Notes under the pieces: model-generated | Seen by the model: the letters and a program-made list of their open reading frames with translations, nothing else | Database searches by the model: none | What the model was told of the DNA's origin: nothing | In this document: positions 1 to 8,867 of the stretch, one piece after another | Position numbering within the stretch: the stretch's first letter is position 1 | Layout of the letters: each line of letters begins with the position of its first letter | Origin: Lachnospiraceae bacterium | Lineage (GTDB): Bacteria; Bacillota; Clostridia; Lachnospirales; Lachnospiraceae | Direction of reading: 5' to 3' | DNA length: 51,209 nt | NCBI GenBank assembly: GCA_017439665.1 | Contig: JAFSIS010000050.1 | Span: 1 to 51,209 of the forward strand | Program-made: the position numbers and the translations under genes

Positions 1-703
1 AGAGCGTGGGCATATATGGAAGGCAGAAGCAAGCAATCTATCTGCCAGAAAAGCCCCAAAAAGTAGAGTCTGGGCATATATGGAAGGCAGAAGCAAGCAA
101 TCTATCTGCCAGAAAAGCCCCAAAAAGTAGAGCGTGGGCATATATGGAAGGCAGAAGCAAGCAATCTATCTGCCAGAAAAGCCCCAAAAAGTAGAGTCTG
201 GGCATATATGGAAGGCAGAAGCAAGCAATTTATCTGCCAGAAAAGCTCCAAAAAGTGGAGCCAGGGCATATAAAAAAGGTGGAAAGAGTGGATTTATCTG
301 CCAGAAAAGCCCCAAAAAGTAGAGAATGGGCATATAAAAAAGGTGAAAGTAAGCCATTTATCTGCCAGAAAAGCTCCAAAAAGTGGAGTCTGGGCATATA
401 AAAAAGGCGGAAAGAGTGGATTTATCTGCCCGAAAAGGCCCAAAAAGTGGAGTTGGGACATATAAAAAAGGCGGAAGTAAGTAATTTATCTGCCCGAAAA
501 GCTCCAAAAAGTAGAGAATGGGCATATAAAAAAGCAGAAGTAAGCAATCTATCTGCCTAAAAAGCTCAAAAAAGAAGAGTTTGGGCATATATGGAAGGCG
601 GAAGTAAGTAATTTATCTGCCCGAAAAGCCCCAAAAAGTAGAGAATAGGCATATAAAAAAGGCAGAAAGAGTAAATCTATCTGCCCCAAAATCTCAAAAA
701 AGC
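1..703. repeat. Tandem array of eleven ~64-bp repeats
   Basis: Units begin at about 1, 65, 129, 193, 257, 321, 385, 449, 513, 576 and 640; unit 9 is 63 bp. Every unit has a GGGCATATA-like core, an inverted pair GGCAGA/TCTGCC (or a GGCGGA variant) about 13 nt apart, and an end close to AAAAAGT. Across unit junctions there are further small stems, for example GCTCC/GGAGC around 245-261. Units 1-4 are nearly identical; units 5-11 diverge and mix an ATATGGAAGG type with an ATAAAAAAGG type. Short open frames on both strands are by-products of the repeat, because 64 is not a multiple of three and the frame drifts from unit to unit. The array may extend beyond the left edge. Function unknown. Confidence 0.93.
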
Positions 704-727
704 AGAAAGAAAACAAGGGAGGGAACT

Positions 728-2032
728 ATGCTTCCACAGGAGTTTTTAAACAGAATGAAAGAGAGTCTGGGAGAGGAATATCCCCTCTTTCTGGCAAGCT
801 ATGAAAAAGAAGAAGCCAAGGCATTACGGAGAAATCCGCTGAAAACAGAGAAGGAAGAATTTGAAGAAAAAATGCCTTTTACATTGAGGGCAGTTTCCTG
901 GACACCTATGGGCTACTATTATCCTTTGGAGGAGCAGCCGGGACAGCATCCCTTTCATCAGGCAGGAGCTTATTATATTCAGGAGCCCAGTGCTATGGCA
1001 GTGGCAGAATATCTTCAGGTAAAGCCGGGAGAGCGGATCCTGGATCTTTGTGCTGCGCCGGGAGGAAAAAGTACTCAGATTGGCGGATATTTACAGGGAG
1101 AAGGCCTTCTGGTCTGCAATGAGCCACATCCCGCAAGAGCAAAAATTCTTTCGGAAAATGTGGAGCGGATGGGAGTTGCCAATGCCCTGGTGACCAATGA
1201 GATGCCGGATAAGCTGGCCCGGATTTTCCCGGAGTATTTTGATAAGATTCTGGTGGATGCCCCCTGTTCGGGAGAAGGAATGTTTCGGAAAAATGAAGAG
1301 GCAAGGCAGGAATGGAGCCTGGAGAATGTTCAGCTTTGTGCAAGACGGCAGGCAGAAATTCTGGATGAAGCGGCAAAGATGCTTAGGCCCGGTGGACGTC
1401 TGGTTTATTCCACCTGTACCTTTGCCAGAGAAGAAAATGAGGATAGTATAGCTTCTTTTCTGAAAAGAAATGGAGACTTTCAATTTCTTGAGGATAAGCG
1501 ACTCTGGCCCCATAAAATTGAAGGCGAAGGACATTATATAGCAGTGCTGGAAAAGAAGGGAAGTCTGCAGGAGGATTACCGGCCTCTTCCGGCCAATGGG
1601 CTGGCAAAAATACTAACTTTGAAAGAGTGCAGGGAATTTGTTCAGTTTGGGCAGGAGTTTATCAGGGACTTTGCTGATAGGGAGTGGCGTTTGTATCTTT
1701 TCGGCGATCAGCTTTATCATCTTCCGGTGGATATGCCTTCCCTAAAGGGGCTCAAGGTTTTACGCCCCGGTCTGCATCTGGGTACCTTGAAGAAAAATCG
1801 GTTTGAGCCTTCTCATGCCCTGGCCCTGGCCTTTTTACCTGCCGACTTCAATTTTACCTGGAATCTTTCTGTCGACAGCAGGGAAGTCAGAGACTACCTG
1901 GCAGGCCAGACCTTTCTGGCAGAAGGAGAAAAAGGCTGGTATCTGATTACTGTGGACGGCTATGGACTTGGCTGGGGAAAGCTGGCCGGAGGGATCATGA
2001 AAAATCATTATCCCAAGGGCCTCAGACGGTAG
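728..2032 (+). CDS. RsmB/NOP (NOL1/NOP2/Sun) family rRNA cytosine-C5 methyltransferase, RsmF-like
   Basis: This is a 434-residue SAM-dependent methyltransferase predicted to methylate C5 of a cytosine in 16S rRNA. The SAM-binding loop DLCAAPGGKS is at about 106-115. Motif IV DAPCSG (Cys180) and motif VI STCTF (Cys230) supply the two cysteines used by RNA m5C methyltransferases. The region after ~290, ending near VDGYGLGWGKLAGG, matches the RsmF-type C-terminal extension with a PUA-like tail, which fits the length. An SD sequence (AGGGAGGG) lies just before the ATG. It is the first gene after the repeat array; a DUF434 gene follows 90 bp later and they may share a transcript. The family assignment is firm, but the exact target base is not known from sequence, so no symbol is given. 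Confidence 0.93.
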   Translation: MLPQEFLNRMKESLGEEYPLFLASYEKEEAKALRRNPLKTEKEEFEEKMPFTLRAVSWTPMGYYYPLEEQPGQHPFHQAGAYYIQEPSAMAVAEYLQVKPGERILDLCAAPGGKSTQIGGYLQGEGLLVCNEPHPARAKILSENVERMGVANALVTNEMPDKLARIFPEYFDKILVDAPCSGEGMFRKNEEARQEWSLENVQLCARRQAEILDEAAKMLRPGGRLVYSTCTFAREENEDSIASFLKRNGDFQFLEDKRLWPHKIEGEGHYIAVLEKKGSLQEDYRPLPANGLAKILTLKECREFVQFGQEFIRDFADREWRLYLFGDQLYHLPVDMPSLKGLKVLRPGLHLGTLKKNRFEPSHALALAFLPADFNFTWNLSVDSREVRDYLAGQTFLAEGEKGWYLITVDGYGLGWGKLAGGIMKNHYPKGLRR

Positions 2033-2122
2033 ACAGAGGAGTTTGAGTCTGCCCTGAGTGATGCTTAGAAATATACTGACCTTGTGCAGGAGGAGGTTAT
2101 CCTGTAGTAGAATGGAGGAATT

Positions 2123-2860
2123 ATGGCATCAACGATAAAACGGGGAGCCTACCCAAATGATGAAAAGGAATTTAGAGGACAGGCCCTGGAAAAATTGTTC
2201 AGGGCAGGACAGGATCTGCAGTATTTATTGGATCAGGGCTATAAAATCAAGGGAGCCTCCACCTTTGTGGGGAATCACTATCTGCTGTCTGAACGGCAGA
2301 GACTGGCTTTAACCAGATCGGTTTCCTCCAAAGCGGCCATTCAGAGCCGGAAGGACAGGGAGCTTTTGAAGATTCCCGCGGGAAGTGTTGTAAATATCGA
2401 TGGATTCAATACCATTATCACTTTAGAAGTGGCTCTGTCTGATTCCCTGCTGTTAAGCTGCATGGATGGGACAATCCGGGATCTGGCGGCACTCAGGGGA
2501 ACCTATCGGGTGATCGACAAGACGGAAAGAGCCCTTTTTCTTATGGGAAAAATGCTGGAAAGGTATGAGATAGCAAAGGCAGTCATCTATCTGGATTCTC
2601 CGGTATCCAATTCCGGCAGATTAAAGCAGAAAATCTTAGAAATATGGGAGGAATTTCGTTTTGAGGTTCAGGTGGAGGTTATCCACAATGTAGATACGGT
2701 TCTGGAAAAACTGGAGAATGTGATCACAAGTGATGCCATTATCCTGGATAAGTGTAAAGGCTGGATTAATTTGAATAAAAAAATCCTTGAAGAGATGATG
2801 GAAGATTGTACCTGTATTGATCTTTCTGATTTTCGGAATAAAGAAAAAGGAAGAAGCTAA
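2123..2860 (+). CDS. DUF434 domain-containing protein
   Basis: 245 residues. The N-terminal ~60 residues (KLFRAGQDLQYLLDQGY followed by VGNHYLLSERQRLAL) are the hallmark of the DUF434 family. The central part (GSVVNIDGFNTIITLEVAL, then LYLDSPVSNSGRLKQ-like text) looks like a compact alpha/beta domain with conserved Asp and Asn residues that could bind metal or nucleotide. There is no signal peptide or membrane segment, so it is cytosolic. SD GGAGG precedes the ATG. It follows the rRNA methyltransferase by 90 bp and is closed by a strong terminator, so the two may form a small operon. Biochemical function is not established for the family as far as I know. Confidence 0.85.
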   Translation: MASTIKRGAYPNDEKEFRGQALEKLFRAGQDLQYLLDQGYKIKGASTFVGNHYLLSERQRLALTRSVSSKAAIQSRKDRELLKIPAGSVVNIDGFNTIITLEVALSDSLLLSCMDGTIRDLAALRGTYRVIDKTERALFLMGKMLERYEIAKAVIYLDSPVSNSGRLKQKILEIWEEFRFEVQVEVIHNVDTVLEKLENVITSDAIILDKCKGWINLNKKILEEMMEDCTCIDLSDFRNKEKGRS

Positions 2861-2875
2861 TAAAGAAGAAAGAAA

Positions 2876-2914
2876 GCGCTGTATTGATACACAGGTATCA
2901 ATATGGCGTTTTTA
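2876..2914 (+). terminator. Rho-independent terminator after the DUF434 gene
   Basis: Perfect 9-bp stem TATTGATAC/GTATCAATA with loop ACAG, extended outward by a GCGCT/GGCG-like closing stem and followed by five T. It lies 16 bp after the stop codon and separates the methyltransferase/DUF434 pair from the sigma-factor cluster. Confidence 0.9.
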
Positions 2915-3049
2915 ACTTGATTTTTTCGCTTTTATCTTAAGAAATATCCTTCATTCAATTAAGAAAAGATTAAGGAAATGACAGGCCGGTTTATGTTACA
3001 CTATTTCCCAAATAAGGAAAAAACTGATAACAGCGGTGGCAGGATAAAC

Positions 3050-3547
3050 ATGAACAAGAAACAGAAAGAAAAATATTTTAATGAACTTTATGAAAAAAGC
3101 TATGAGGGTCTTAGCAGGTTCGTGCAGTACAGAAGCAGTAATCCGGCTTTTGCAGAGGATATTTTGCAGGAAATCTACCTGGAAGCCTTTCGCCATATTG
3201 AGAAGCTGAAGGAGCATGAAAATCCCCGGGGCTGGCTGTACAAGGCAGCAAACTACAAGATCCTGAAGCTGAATGCAGCCTATCTTCGCCGTCAGACCCA
3301 TGAAACCCGGATTGAGGATTGGACCCAGCTGCCTGAAAATCCGGGAAGTGAGCAGACGGAAGATTTTGAGGAATATAAAGCTATTTTAAAAGAGGATGAG
3401 TTTTCTTTTCTGATGATGAAATATGAACAGGGATACTCTCACCGGGAGCTGGCAAAAATGACGGGAAGTACAGAAGCCGGAAGCAAAATGAAGCTGTCCC
3501 GGATACTGGCAAAATTGAGGAAGGGACTGAGCGTATTATTTTTTTGA
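3050..3547 (+). CDS. ECF-type RNA polymerase sigma-70 family factor
   Basis: 165 residues from the ATG at 3050; the frame is open upstream to 2978 but those residues look non-coding. Region 2 is at about 5-75 (YEGLSRFVQY, then FAEDILQEIYLEAFRHIEKLK and the region 2.3/2.4-like GWLYKAANYKILKLN). Region 4 is near the C-terminus (LLMMKYEQGYSHRELAKMTG followed by SKMKLSRILAKLRKGL), a helix-turn-helix for -35 recognition. The size is typical of ECF factors. A possible extended -10 (TGTTACACT) lies at 2994-3002, only weakly supported. The next gene is a DUF4367 membrane protein, a class often encoded beside ECF sigma factors, so the pair probably forms a sigma/regulator module driving the downstream surface-protein genes. 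The trigger signal is unknown. Confidence 0.9.
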   Translation: MNKKQKEKYFNELYEKSYEGLSRFVQYRSSNPAFAEDILQEIYLEAFRHIEKLKEHENPRGWLYKAANYKILKLNAAYLRRQTHETRIEDWTQLPENPGSEQTEDFEEYKAILKEDEFSFLMMKYEQGYSHRELAKMTGSTEAGSKMKLSRILAKLRKGLSVLFF

Positions 3548-3607
3548 TTTTTGGAGAAAAAGTGTTACCAGGAATAAAAAAATGAGAATTAATGATTGGA
3601 GGGCAAG

Positions 3608-4449
3608 ATGAACTCTGCAAATAGAGAGACCAATGAAGCAAGGCTTAAAGAGGAACTGAATATTGCTCTGGAAAAAGAGCTGGATAAAGCTCCCGATGAG
3701 ATTGATGTGGAAAAAGTTGACTCCCTGGTTAAACTACTGAGCCGAACTGCGGATAAGGAAGAGACTGGCATCAGGAAAAGAGAGGAGTTTTCTTCTCGTT
3801 TTCCGGGTGGGTATGTCCGGTCAAAAAAGAAGGTCTATCCTGTTCCGGCCGGAGTCGTCAGATTTGCAGCTGCGGCAGTTGTATTTCTGCTGGTATTCGG
3901 AGTGGGAAATTATGTTTCGGTAAGAGCGACCAACAGGGGAATTCTGATGAATATAAAAAGGCAGGCAGACACCGTCCTGCTTCAATTTATTCAAAAAGAA
4001 GAGGAAAACTATGTGAATGAAGGGCTTCAGATCAGCCCGCTAAGTGTGGAGGAAAAACAGTATACAGGCTGGGAAGAGCTGATAACAGCGGAAGGACTGG
4101 ATATTCTGACTCCCCGATTTGTTCCGGGGGGACTGGAGCTTGAGAGGCTTTGTGTATATGTCGGTGATCAAATTCCCTGGAGAATAGATGCGAGATATCG
4201 TATTACAGAAATGAAGAACAGTTTTTCATTGTCAGTATAATAAACCTGGAGGATAAAGGAAGTATGTCTACTTCGATTTCATCGGATAATCCGGAGGTTA
4301 CCGAAAGGAGTGTGGGAGAAAAGTACGTTACTTTTTTCCGGGATGTGGAAGGAGTTCAGGCTATGTTTCAGGAGGAGGCGTACATTTACGTGATTGACAC
4401 TAATCTGGAGATGGAAGTGATGGAACAGTTTATTGAGACAATGGAATAA
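3608..4449 (+). pseudogene. DUF4367 membrane protein, split by a one-base frameshift
   Basis: The start chosen is ATG 3608, after SD GGAGGG (a TTG at 3596 would overlap the SD). The first frame runs to a stop at 4240: an acidic cytosolic N-terminus, a membrane helix around residues 84-105, then an extracellular DUF4367 start. The rest of the domain (YYRNEEQFFIVSIINLEDKG and onward to IETME at 4449) continues in the frame one base earlier, uninterrupted back to about 4195. The two frames join around 4196-4201, which fits a one-base deletion. The domain is otherwise complete. It may act as the transmembrane regulator of the preceding ECF sigma factor. The lesion could be a real inactivation, programmed frameshifting or a sequencing error; there is no obvious slippery run at the junction. 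Confidence 0.8.
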
Positions 4450-4468
4450 GGAGGAGGTAGAAACGAAG

Positions 4469-5965
4469 GTGAAAGAGAAACTGACAAAAGAAGCAAAGGA
4501 ATTAAGACTGCGCTATTGGGCCATTCTTCTCAATCCTGTTTTTCTGGGGATTTATTTTTATGGGATGCAGACCTTGTACAAGCTTTGTAAGTATGGAGGG
4601 CTGAGAAGGCGTGCTCCCATTATATTGTTATGTGGAGCAATTGGAATTGCTTGGCTGGTTATTTTCAGCCGTGTTTATTTTTTGAAAAAGAAAAAGGGAG
4701 AAGAAAAAACGAACAGTAAGAAGAAGCCATTGTTAGCAGTATTTTGTACAGAACTCCTTATTTTTTGCGGAATCACCATTTTTTTCGGAGCACAGATCGT
4801 ACATAGCGGTACAAAGTATAATGGTAAACTGTCCTGGGTGGTCGATCATCTGTTAAGAGACAAAAAGATTGAACTGATCCATAACAATATCTATGAGGAT
4901 GGAATAGAGGGAATTTTTGAAGACCTGGAAAGGAAAATAGATATTCCCGATGAGTTGTATCTGATCAACCGTTTCTCGGTAGGATTCGATCAGGATGGCA
5001 CAATCACCAGTATTTACAGCTATTTTTATGGAAAAGATGAGCAGGGAAAAACAAGAAGATTCCTCTTATCCTATGACAGGGATAAGAGTGAAGAAATGAC
5101 GGTTACTTTGGAGGAAGGCAGTGGTGGTGAATACCCTGAAACAGAAAAGCTGGATTCTTTATTTGCGATCATGGAGCTGGTGGATGTTAAAAAAGAGGTA
5201 AGCCTTTGGAGTGATTCCTATGGGGTAAATGAATTTGCCCTTCTTTATTATGGGCATCGATCTTTTCCCACAGATGAAGGAATACGGGTCGTAAAGCAGG
5301 ACGGAAGCTATGGGGATCCTAAAGAAGTGAAGACAAGGGAAGGCTATACAGGCTATGAGGTTTCTCTCTATGTACCCGATCGTGAGGATATTGTGCCGGT
5401 TCGTTACGTGGATGGTTGGAATATTCTGACGATCGAGGAAGATGAGCCGGAATATACCTATGCCAGTGGGAAGAGCACGGTCAACCCCGAGGATGGTTTA
5501 ATCTACTATTTCTTAAATGAGCAGAAGGGCTGGCGGCTGGCTATTTTGGATGCGGCGCTGGGAAGCAGATGGTATGCACTGGAAGTAACCGGGGATGGTG
5601 GAAAGACCTGGGAGGCAGTTACTCCCGATCCTTTTCCGGAGGTACTGTTCGGTGTGGCAGAAGGAATAGAATTTTATGACGAGCAGTTGGGATTCGTGTT
5701 AATGGGGGGAGCATCAGAGACCCATTCAGAATTATACATGACCACGGACGGAGGAAATTCCTTTACCCGTGTACAGCCTCCTACGAATAAGATTGTCGGT
5801 GAAGTGACCAATGCGAGTGGCTATATATACATTTCCATGCCGGTAAAAGAAGGAAATGTATTTAAACTGGAATTACGAAGAGAAAAATACGACAGTTCAC
5901 GCATATATTATGAGTCTTCTGATAACGGCAAAACCTGGGTATGTGTCGGAAGCAGGGCAGAATGA
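4469..5965 (+). CDS. Membrane-anchored Asp-box (BNR-like) repeat protein
   Basis: About 498 residues from GTG 4469, preceded by AAGGAGGAGG; the frame is open to a TTG at 4433, but that overlaps the previous gene. Three hydrophobic segments near residues 18-35, 48-67 and 88-110 anchor it in the membrane. The remaining ~380 residues are predicted extracellular. The C-terminal third has three Asp-box motifs typical of sialidase/BNR beta-propellers: TGDGGKTW (~374), TTDGGNSF (~425) and SDNGKTW (~483). No catalytic sialidase residues are recognisable, so binding or structure is more likely than hydrolysis. It starts 20 bp after the DUF4367 gene and is followed by RCC1-repeat genes, so the cluster encodes several different propeller-like surface proteins. 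Precise role unknown. Confidence 0.8.
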   Translation: MKEKLTKEAKELRLRYWAILLNPVFLGIYFYGMQTLYKLCKYGGLRRRAPIILLCGAIGIAWLVIFSRVYFLKKKKGEEKTNSKKKPLLAVFCTELLIFCGITIFFGAQIVHSGTKYNGKLSWVVDHLLRDKKIELIHNNIYEDGIEGIFEDLERKIDIPDELYLINRFSVGFDQDGTITSIYSYFYGKDEQGKTRRFLLSYDRDKSEEMTVTLEEGSGGEYPETEKLDSLFAIMELVDVKKEVSLWSDSYGVNEFALLYYGHRSFPTDEGIRVVKQDGSYGDPKEVKTREGYTGYEVSLYVPDREDIVPVRYVDGWNILTIEEDEPEYTYASGKSTVNPEDGLIYYFLNEQKGWRLAILDAALGSRWYALEVTGDGGKTWEAVTPDPFPEVLFGVAEGIEFYDEQLGFVLMGGASETHSELYMTTDGGNSFTRVQPPTNKIVGEVTNASGYIYISMPVKEGNVFKLELRREKYDSSRIYYESSDNGKTWVCVGSRAE

Positions 5966-6025
5966 TAGATTAGCTTATGACACCTTAGACCTATAAGTTA
6001 AAATTAAATGGAAAGGAATCTACAG

Positions 6026-7096
6026 ATGAAAAAGAAGATGATCCGAATTTTGGCGGCAGCTTTAGCGGGCTCTATGTTAGCCGGTTGTGGAAGCGGGAAC
6101 AGCCTTTTCAAAAGTGCGGGACAGGCAGAGAGTGTATTGGCAGGAGAGGTGACCACAGGAAGAAGTCTGGACAAAGAGAGCGAAGGGATGGACAAAGAGC
6201 CATTGAATCTGGAGCTGAATATTGAGGATTACTACACCACCAAAACCGGATTTTTTGCCAATTTTTATTATATTGATGAGAATAAGGTGCTTTGGGGAAG
6301 TGGGTACAATGATTACGGACAGTTGGGACAGGGAACCCAGGATGATCATTTTTATGAGGAACCGGTAAAGATTGCAGAGAATGTGGTTCATGTAGACTAC
6401 TCCGAAAAGGGCTTTGTCATTTATCTTACGGCAGATCATAAGCTGTACGGAATTGGAAATACAGCCTGTGGTGCTTTAATGAGCTATGGGGAATTTGATC
6501 TTAATACCTATATGAATCCGCATAAGAATTGTGAGCTGACCCCTAAGCTTTTGCTGGAGGAGGTGATCTTTGCCAGGTGTGGAAAAGAGGATGTGGCCTG
6601 TATGAAGGAGGATTCTTCTGTATGGATTTTTGGAACCATTGCTTATGATGCACGGATGGGTTATTACTATTCTCAGCCCAGGAAGGTATTGGAGAACGCT
6701 GTTTTGATCACCGGAGGCTGGTTTAATCATGCAGCACTTTTACAGGATGGAACGGTATGGACCTGGGGCTATAACCTTACCGGTAATTGTGGAGTGGAAG
6801 GAAAGCGGCTTGTTCTGGAACCGGAAAAGGTGGCTGAAGATGTTACCTTCGTCTGGACGGGAAAGTTCGATCAGAATGTAGATTTCGACCATATATCGGA
6901 AGCACCTGAAATTAATGAAGGATATTTCGAAAATACGATCATCCAAAAAAGTGACGGCTCCTTATGGATATGTGGTAATCAGGTAGGAAGGAGGGTGAAA
7001 ATAATCATTCCTTATTATGAACTATCAGAATATATTACAATCTGCACCCATGAGTTTTGGCCTTTTAAAGATGAGATCGGAGATAAGGTGAGATAA
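6026..7096 (+). CDS. RCC1-repeat lipoprotein
   Basis: 356 residues from ATG 6026, which has GGAAAGGA upstream; an earlier ATG at 6008 would add six residues ahead of the signal peptide. The signal peptide ends in lipobox MLAGC, with the lipidated Cys at about residue 21. The mature part has repeated RCC1 blades: LWGSGYNDYGQLGQG, LYGIGNTACGAL, VWIFGTIAYDA, VWTWGYNLTGNCG and LWICGN. This predicts a beta-propeller on the outer face of the membrane. In RCC1 families such propellers bind partner proteins; no enzyme motif is visible. The stop lies 3 bp before the next RCC1 gene, indicating co-translation. The last ~30 residues do not resemble a blade, so the propeller may be incomplete. Confidence 0.86.
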   Translation: MKKKMIRILAAALAGSMLAGCGSGNSLFKSAGQAESVLAGEVTTGRSLDKESEGMDKEPLNLELNIEDYYTTKTGFFANFYYIDENKVLWGSGYNDYGQLGQGTQDDHFYEEPVKIAENVVHVDYSEKGFVIYLTADHKLYGIGNTACGALMSYGEFDLNTYMNPHKNCELTPKLLLEEVIFARCGKEDVACMKEDSSVWIFGTIAYDARMGYYYSQPRKVLENAVLITGGWFNHAALLQDGTVWTWGYNLTGNCGVEGKRLVLEPEKVAEDVTFVWTGKFDQNVDFDHISEAPEINEGYFENTIIQKSDGSLWICGNQVGRRVKIIIPYYELSEYITICTHEFWPFKDEIGDKVR

Positions 7097-7099
7097 ATC

Positions 7100-8653
7100 A
7101 TGGAGAAAAAATACTGGTTTACGGATAAAGATAAGGTGTTTATCGCTGCTGCAGCTGCAGGCCTTGTGCTTCTCGTAGGCTTTGCGGCTCTGGCCATTGT
7201 ACTGGGAGTTTTTCTCTATCAGAACCCTTCCAAAGGCCCCGGTGAGCTGGAAATAGTTGAGGTGAATCCCAAACTGGATATTGTGATTGAAGAGAAATAT
7301 CAGCATGAGAGTCATTTAGTTCGCAATCAATATGAAATTATCGATGGGATTCTCTACGGAACGGGAAGGAATGAAAGCGGTCAGTTGGGTGTTCCTCCTG
7401 AACAGAGCAGGGTATCCGGCATGGTTGGATACGTCGCCAGCCCTGTACTGATCGCAAAAGAGGTAAAATATGCAACGGTAGGCCTGAATACAGTGATGTA
7501 TCTGACCGAAGAGGGACAGGTATACGTTTTAGGTAATAATAAAAATGGTCAATTAGGTCCGGCCAGAGGAGAGATGGATGTATTTAATGAGGAGATTTCC
7601 ATGAAGACCAAATATTCCCATGAGCCGGTGCTGGTAATGGATCATGTAGTCTTTATCAGCAGCGGATTGTATACACTGGCTGCAATATCCGATGAAGGTA
7701 AATTGTATATGTGGGGTGATAATTCCTTTGGAGAGATCGGAAATGGTAACCGAGGAGAGGGGCTGCCTACCCAGTGTAAATATTTTGTGACTGAGCCCTA
7801 TTTGGTAAAAGAGAATATAAAAGATGTGTGGTTTGAGGAATTTACTGTATATGCAGTTAATTATTGGGATGAGGTATATGCCTGGGGAAGTAGATATGGT
7901 ACAACTCCCCAAAAGACCAGCCGGAGCGCAGATGTGGCTGGAAATGTGGCAGATTTATCTTCCATTGTTTATGAAGAAGGAGAAGGTGGAAAAGTTGATG
8001 AAGTTTCGTCTGAGGGAGTAGGTATTAACGAGGAGGAACAGAGGAAGTCCAGACCCTCCAGGGAAGAGGTACTTGCCAAAAGAAAACAGGTTTTTGCAGG
8101 TATGAGTGATGAAGCAGTTAATCGGATGATCTCGATAGTTGCCAAAGCAAATCTGGAGCTCGAACATGAATATTTATATGGGGACTTTTTTTCAAATTTA
8201 GAGGATCCAGGCAATTTGACCTGGAATCTTTTTCATGAGACAGGATTAGTGCAGACAGGATGGGCTGTAGATGGAGACTTGGATTACAGGGATTATTCTG
8301 ATCAAATGACAGAAGAAGAATTTTATAAAGTCTATGGTATGCCGGTTACTGCCTATAATGATTATACCGCTGATGATTTTATTCGCATCATGAAAGAATT
8401 AAGGGACAGTACAGGTTCAGATATGCTGGTTGCTGATTTTGATACTATGATTCGGGAAATGGAGCTGGCCAGGGAAGATTATAATGTCAGGCATATCTTC
8501 AATATTTATTATCTTCTGCATGATATGGATTATTTTTTACTACGGTATGGTCCGGAGGATGTAGGGAAATATACCTGGGATGATTCGACCGTTACAGCGT
8601 ATTACGGTGTACTGAAGGTATATGAGGATGATCGTAGCCTTCCTGCGCAATAA
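7100..8653 (+). CDS. Membrane-anchored RCC1-repeat protein with C-terminal helical domain
   Basis: 517 residues. One strong membrane helix at about 13-41 follows a short cytosolic N-terminus, so it is anchored rather than lipidated. RCC1 blades follow: LYGTGRNESGQLGV, VYVLGNNKNGQLGP, LYMWGDNSFGEIGNG and VYAWGSRYG. After ~300 the propeller gives way to an acidic linker and a ~190-residue helical domain that I do not recognise. The TAA stop at 8651-8653 is followed in the same frame by 53 more sense codons ending in TGA at 8813-8815, with a DUF4367-like ending (see the next entry). The gene may therefore have lost its last ~54 residues to a nonsense change. It lies 3 bp downstream of the RCC1 lipoprotein gene, which suggests the two propellers act together. 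Confidence 0.83.
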   Translation: MEKKYWFTDKDKVFIAAAAAGLVLLVGFAALAIVLGVFLYQNPSKGPGELEIVEVNPKLDIVIEEKYQHESHLVRNQYEIIDGILYGTGRNESGQLGVPPEQSRVSGMVGYVASPVLIAKEVKYATVGLNTVMYLTEEGQVYVLGNNKNGQLGPARGEMDVFNEEISMKTKYSHEPVLVMDHVVFISSGLYTLAAISDEGKLYMWGDNSFGEIGNGNRGEGLPTQCKYFVTEPYLVKENIKDVWFEEFTVYAVNYWDEVYAWGSRYGTTPQKTSRSADVAGNVADLSSIVYEEGEGGKVDEVSSEGVGINEEEQRKSRPSREEVLAKRKQVFAGMSDEAVNRMISIVAKANLELEHEYLYGDFFSNLEDPGNLTWNLFHETGLVQTGWAVDGDLDYRDYSDQMTEEEFYKVYGMPVTAYNDYTADDFIRIMKELRDSTGSDMLVADFDTMIREMELAREDYNVRHIFNIYYLLHDMDYFLLRYGPEDVGKYTWDDSTVTAYYGVLKVYEDDRSLPAQ

Positions 8654-8815
8654 AGAGAGCCACAGAACCCTTGGACTTTACAGGCTTTAACCGGATCACA
8701 GGAAGCGAGTATTGCCACCTGGCTGTCTGAAGATGGTACAGTCGTTTTTACGGTAGTGGGCGAAGAACCAAAGGAAGAATTTTTAAAAATAATCAAAAAT
8801 GTTGTGAAAGAGTGA
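8654..8815 (+). pseudogene. In-frame tail after the RCC1 gene stop, DUF4367-like C-terminus
   Basis: The frame of the preceding gene stays open for 53 codons after its TAA. It reads ALTGSQEASIATWLSEDG, TVVFTVVGE and EEFLKIIKNVVKE before TGA. The pattern of a Trp-containing strand, a hydrophobic strand and an amphipathic C-terminal helix resembles the end of DUF4367 domains, as in the gene at 3608. There is no SD or good start codon inside. It is either the lost end of the RCC1 protein or a separate gene remnant fused by deletion. Confidence 0.6.
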
Positions 8816-8867
8816 GCCGGATCAAAGAATGATCATACAGACTTTATACGTTGTGGGGGATAAAACT

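Noticed and set aside
6..588. Short open frames of 60-76 codons in the repeat array on both strands
   Set aside because: They come from the repeat itself; the frame shifts by one base per unit and none has an SD.
1..703. Possible CRISPR array
   Set aside because: The whole 64-bp unit repeats; there are no unique spacers and no cas genes nearby.
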